Assembly (NCBI GenBank): GCA_000783305.1
Contig: JROE01000004.1
Location: forward strand, 741,376-805,375
Reading direction: 5' to 3'
DNA: 64,000 bases
Source of the DNA: Sphingobacteriaceae bacterium DW12
Lineage (GTDB): Bacteria; Bacteroidota; Bacteroidia; Sphingobacteriales; Sphingobacteriaceae
Position numbers and translations under genes: made by a program. The notes under the pieces are model-generated. The model was not told the DNA's origin. It searched no databases and saw only the letters and a list, made by a program, of their open reading frames with translations. Positions 61,734-64,000 of the stretch are shown one piece after another. The first letter of the stretch is position 1, and each line of letters begins with the position of its first letter.

Positions 61734-62621
61734 TTATTGAATAATTTCGAATTTGTATAAAATAGCTTTATCACCTGTGCCCGCTTCATTGCTGATGTAC
61801 AGGTTGTGCTGACTATCAAAGGCAATACCTTCTGGTTGTTGGTGTCTTTTCGGGTCTAGTGCATGCACGGCTTTGATGTTCCATCGTGAATCAGCAATGA
61901 CCAGAACCTTGTCAACAGAAGATAGTATATACCATTCTTTTGTTTTTGGATGCTGAGATAAAGCAGATGGTTTGAATGTCTTTTTAATACTATTGTCAAA
62001 TTTTTGTATTTGGGAAATGTCAATTTTGAACTCTCCCGACAGAGTTAATATTCCATTATCATCGATCTTTAATACGTAGCCGCTAGTCTGTGCATTTTTC
62101 TTATCTACCGAGCAAGATTTGCACAAAGCAAAAACGATTCCTTGTGCCGCATCAGTAGCAAGTCCCTCATACTCTCCTTTTGGTAAAAGGTTCTTGAAGG
62201 TTTTGACAGATGAGATATTTTGTGATTCGATGATTGGAAAAGTATAGAGTGTGCCATTGCTCTTTAATATTATGAAATGTGAGGCACTTACAGCTAGGTC
62301 TTCATAGTCTCCATCTTTTTCGAAAGGAGAAGACGTTAGATTATTTCCAGCTAGCGAATAGGTGTATAGCAGACCTTTCTCATCCTGTACAGCGTAAATC
62401 TGTCCATCTTCATTCGGTAAAAAGGTGATGCCAGAAATTTCCAATAAGTCTGTCGGTAAAGGCATGGCTTGCCCTGCGTTGAGTTGATAAGGGAGTGTTG
62501 GTTGCTGGCTTCCCTTCTGGTTAGTGGTGGATGAGTTGTGCTTTGCTTTTTGGGAGCACGCCTGGAAAGCGGAACAGCTTAACAGAAGAAGGAGTGCTAG
62601 CGGGAGTGAATTGCGGTACAT
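61734..62621 (-). CDS. SdiA-regulated-family lipoprotein
   Basis: The 295-residue product has a lipoprotein signal (lipobox near FQACSQ). Its beta-propeller-like strands fit the SdiA-regulated / esterase-like-phytase family: LEISGITFLPNEDGQIYAVQDE, GDYEDLAVS, KGEYEGLATDAAQG and QQPEGIAFDSQHNLYISNEAG. Family members are exported; a phytase-like hydrolytic or ligand-binding role is assumed from structure only. It follows the HD-domain gene by 28 bases in the same direction, so the two are likely co-transcribed. Confidence 0.88.
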   Translation of the reverse strand: MYRNSLPLALLLLLSCSAFQACSQKAKHNSSTTNQKGSQQPTLPYQLNAGQAMPLPTDLLEISGITFLPNEDGQIYAVQDEKGLLYTYSLAGNNLTSSPFEKDGDYEDLAVSASHFIILKSNGTLYTFPIIESQNISSVKTFKNLLPKGEYEGLATDAAQGIVFALCKSCSVDKKNAQTSGYVLKIDDNGILTLSGEFKIDISQIQKFDNSIKKTFKPSALSQHPKTKEWYILSSVDKVLVIADSRWNIKAVHALDPKRHQQPEGIAFDSQHNLYISNEAGTGDKAILYKFEIIQ

Positions 62622-62649
62622 GGGTGATTGGTTTTAAAGTGAATAATGA

Positions 62650-63822
62650 TTACACACTAACAGCTATCAAAAATGCAATAGAAGAAATAATTAAGCCGAA
62701 CATAAAAATTCCATAGGCAAGTCGTAAGAGCTTGTACTTGCGACCTAATACGACGCCTTGAGAATATACATCTTTGGTCAACATGCCATATAAAAATTCG
62801 CTGTCATCCATGACCTTTCCCATGCTTTCTTTGTATTCGTCGAGTTTCATTTTGTAGAAGTTGCCAAAGAAAAGGAGATTGACGGATTTATTTTTGATTT
62901 CTTCTTGTGTAAATACGCCCGGTGGAACTTTTGGGATGGTTGAGAGAATTGCAATAACCATGGTGGATACACTGATTGTGAGTAGTAGTATTGTTGGAAT
63001 CGCAAGGTGTTCGTTACTGTCTAGTTTACGCAAAAGGACGGCAATAACCATGGATAGGATGATGGAATTGACCGTTAATAGAATATTTGCTTTATTATCC
63101 GCCATATCACTAAGGCGTTGATTATTGGAAGAGGTTATACGAAACATGGTTTCGATACCTCTTTCTGGCTTTTTGATGCGCTCGTCCTTGGAAGTAAATC
63201 TGGTCTCGTTTATTGGGGGGGCTGTTTTTTTCTTTTTCTTTTCCAACTTTTCTAAGTTCGCCAGTTTGGTAGCATTTAATTTATGCTGTGCATACTCGGT
63301 ATGATAATTATGGCTGCGCATGAGTTGGATTGTTTGCTTGCGCCAAGTATCTTTATCTATAGGTGTACCCGTCACGGATTCGATTTCTTTTCGCATGAGC
63401 TTGTTTCGGGTCTCGAACTGTTCTCCGCCTAAATGAAATAGATCGGCGTCACATAGTATTTGTTCTAATAGTGTTTTGGGGTTTTGGGGCATTTTAGTTG
63501 CCTTAATACAATTGACAACCTGATTTTGGACTTCTATTGGTAGATGATGGTTTTGGAGGTAGGACGTGGCAAGGGCTGCTCCACGCTCTTCGTGACCTAC
63601 CCCTCCCCCATTCAAATATCCTAGGTCGTGAAAGTAGGCGGCGCAGGTAATAATAAAATTGTCCTCCTCACCTAAATGATAGTGACGAGACATTTCAGAT
63701 GCGGCTTCAACAACCTCAAAAGTATGGATGTCATTATGAAAGCAAAATTTGGAGATTTTATTCTGACGAATATAGTCCTCAACATAGCTTTTTATCTGTT
63801 CAATGAGTATATTATAGTCCAT
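62650..63822 (-). CDS. HD-domain phosphohydrolase fused to Pycsar-effector-type membrane domain
   Basis: From the ATG at 63822 the 390-residue protein has an HD phosphohydrolase domain over about residues 25-180, with candidate metal ligands His33, His65-Asp66 (AYFHDLGYL) and Asp125 or Asp127 (LCDADLFH). A lysine-rich linker (about 196-220) leads to a C-terminal domain with three hydrophobic segments, starting at SDMADNKANILLTVNSIIL. That segment is the hallmark of DUF5706, the Pycsar-system effector transmembrane family. HD domains hydrolyse nucleotides or cyclic nucleotides. No cyclase is adjacent. Upstream ORF extension to 63906 (TTG) is unlikely. Confidence 0.85.
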   Translation of the reverse strand: MDYNILIEQIKSYVEDYIRQNKISKFCFHNDIHTFEVVEAASEMSRHYHLGEEDNFIITCAAYFHDLGYLNGGGVGHEERGAALATSYLQNHHLPIEVQNQVVNCIKATKMPQNPKTLLEQILCDADLFHLGGEQFETRNKLMRKEIESVTGTPIDKDTWRKQTIQLMRSHNYHTEYAQHKLNATKLANLEKLEKKKKKTAPPINETRFTSKDERIKKPERGIETMFRITSSNNQRLSDMADNKANILLTVNSIILSMVIAVLLRKLDSNEHLAIPTILLLTISVSTMVIAILSTIPKVPPGVFTQEEIKNKSVNLLFFGNFYKMKLDEYKESMGKVMDDSEFLYGMLTKDVYSQGVVLGRKYKLLRLAYGIFMFGLIISSIAFLIAVSV

Positions 63823-64000
63823 TATTAAAGATACGTAAATAAGAATGTAAATATATCTACAAGATGATAAACTTGCATGTGGTAAGATATGTTTTACGTT
63901 GTTCAAACATATTTTTAATGAAGTTAATACTTTGCAATATCTGTGCGACGATATTTTTAAATATTAAGTACGCAACATATCAACCCGTTACCAGTTTTAG
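63823..64000. other. Right-edge flank
   Basis: The last 178 bases hold only an AT-rich region. A plus-strand frame opens at the ATG at 63918 and runs off the edge (27 codons), but its composition gives no support for coding. The promoter of the HD-domain gene is expected here. Confidence 0.4.

Noticed and set aside
63918..64000. Open plus-strand frame at the right edge
   Set aside because: Only 27 codons, AT-rich, with no motif; could be chance.
1..64000. CRISPR arrays, insertion sequences, prophage or integrase genes
   Set aside because: No regularly spaced long repeats, transposase or recombinase frames were seen; the only repeats are short and local.

Overview
The window looks like chromosomal DNA of a Bacteroidota bacterium, most likely of the Sphingobacteriaceae (Sphingobacterium/Pedobacter type). 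The base composition is AT-rich. Good Shine-Dalgarno sequences are absent before clear genes, and several promoters fit the Bacteroidota pattern TTG - about 19 nt - TAnnTTTG. Family content agrees: tricorn-type proteases, DUF3078, a glucosaminidase/LysM pair, a futalosine-pathway gene, HAE1-type RND efflux and a 29-residue basic protein of the Bacteroidota type. There are no insertion sequences, integrases, CRISPR arrays, rRNA genes or phage blocks. The genus is inferred, not proven.

Layout. 1-4800: a partial NAD-binding oxidoreductase, ApaG, a 450-base gap with an 11-bp repeat cluster, an RsmI-like methyltransferase, a membrane protein, and a Nif3 / zinc-ribbon pair. 4880-13420: tricorn-like protease 1, a Tat-exported phospholipase C facing it, then CPBP protease, DUF2007, CdsA and DUF2461 genes in one direction. 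13417-19841: AnmK, GcvH, a secreted protein, pyruvate dehydrogenase E1 beta, futalosine hydrolase, a PTPS/FolE pterin pair and an O-methyltransferase. 19864-24112: envelope genes (two glucosaminidases, a CarboxypepD_reg-like protein, a DUF3078 barrel, an amidase). 24109-28576, minus strand: a PIG-L deacetylase, two small membrane proteins and a Na+/solute symporter. 28577-30555: thioredoxin and peroxiredoxin, then tRNA-Arg. 30737-34380: a helix-turn-helix regulator divergent from HMG-CoA reductase, a CDP-alcohol phosphatidyltransferase and a second CdsA-like enzyme. 34536-40261: a three-gene RND efflux operon. 41117-47335: tricorn-like protease 2, two envelope proteins, tRNA-Lys and an alpha-oxoamine-synthase-like enzyme. 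47447-50702: a parS-like site, HU, a TPR protein, the 29-residue basic protein and RNase G. 50951-54636: MiaA, a Gfo/Idh/MocA oxidoreductase, an unknown protein and peptide deformylase. 54724-63822, minus strand: a UPF0126/TRIC channel, a GAF protein, a phosphoesterase fused to an outer-membrane barrel, an SdiA-regulated-type lipoprotein, and an HD-domain protein fused to a Pycsar-effector-type membrane domain.

Most of the window is housekeeping and envelope biology. The points most worth following are the HD-Pycsar-effector fusion at the right end, the parS-like palindrome before HU, the 11-bp phased repeat near the left end, the HMGR/phospholipid gene cluster with its own regulator, the symporter operon with two overlapping micro-membrane proteins, and the phosphoesterase-barrel fusion.
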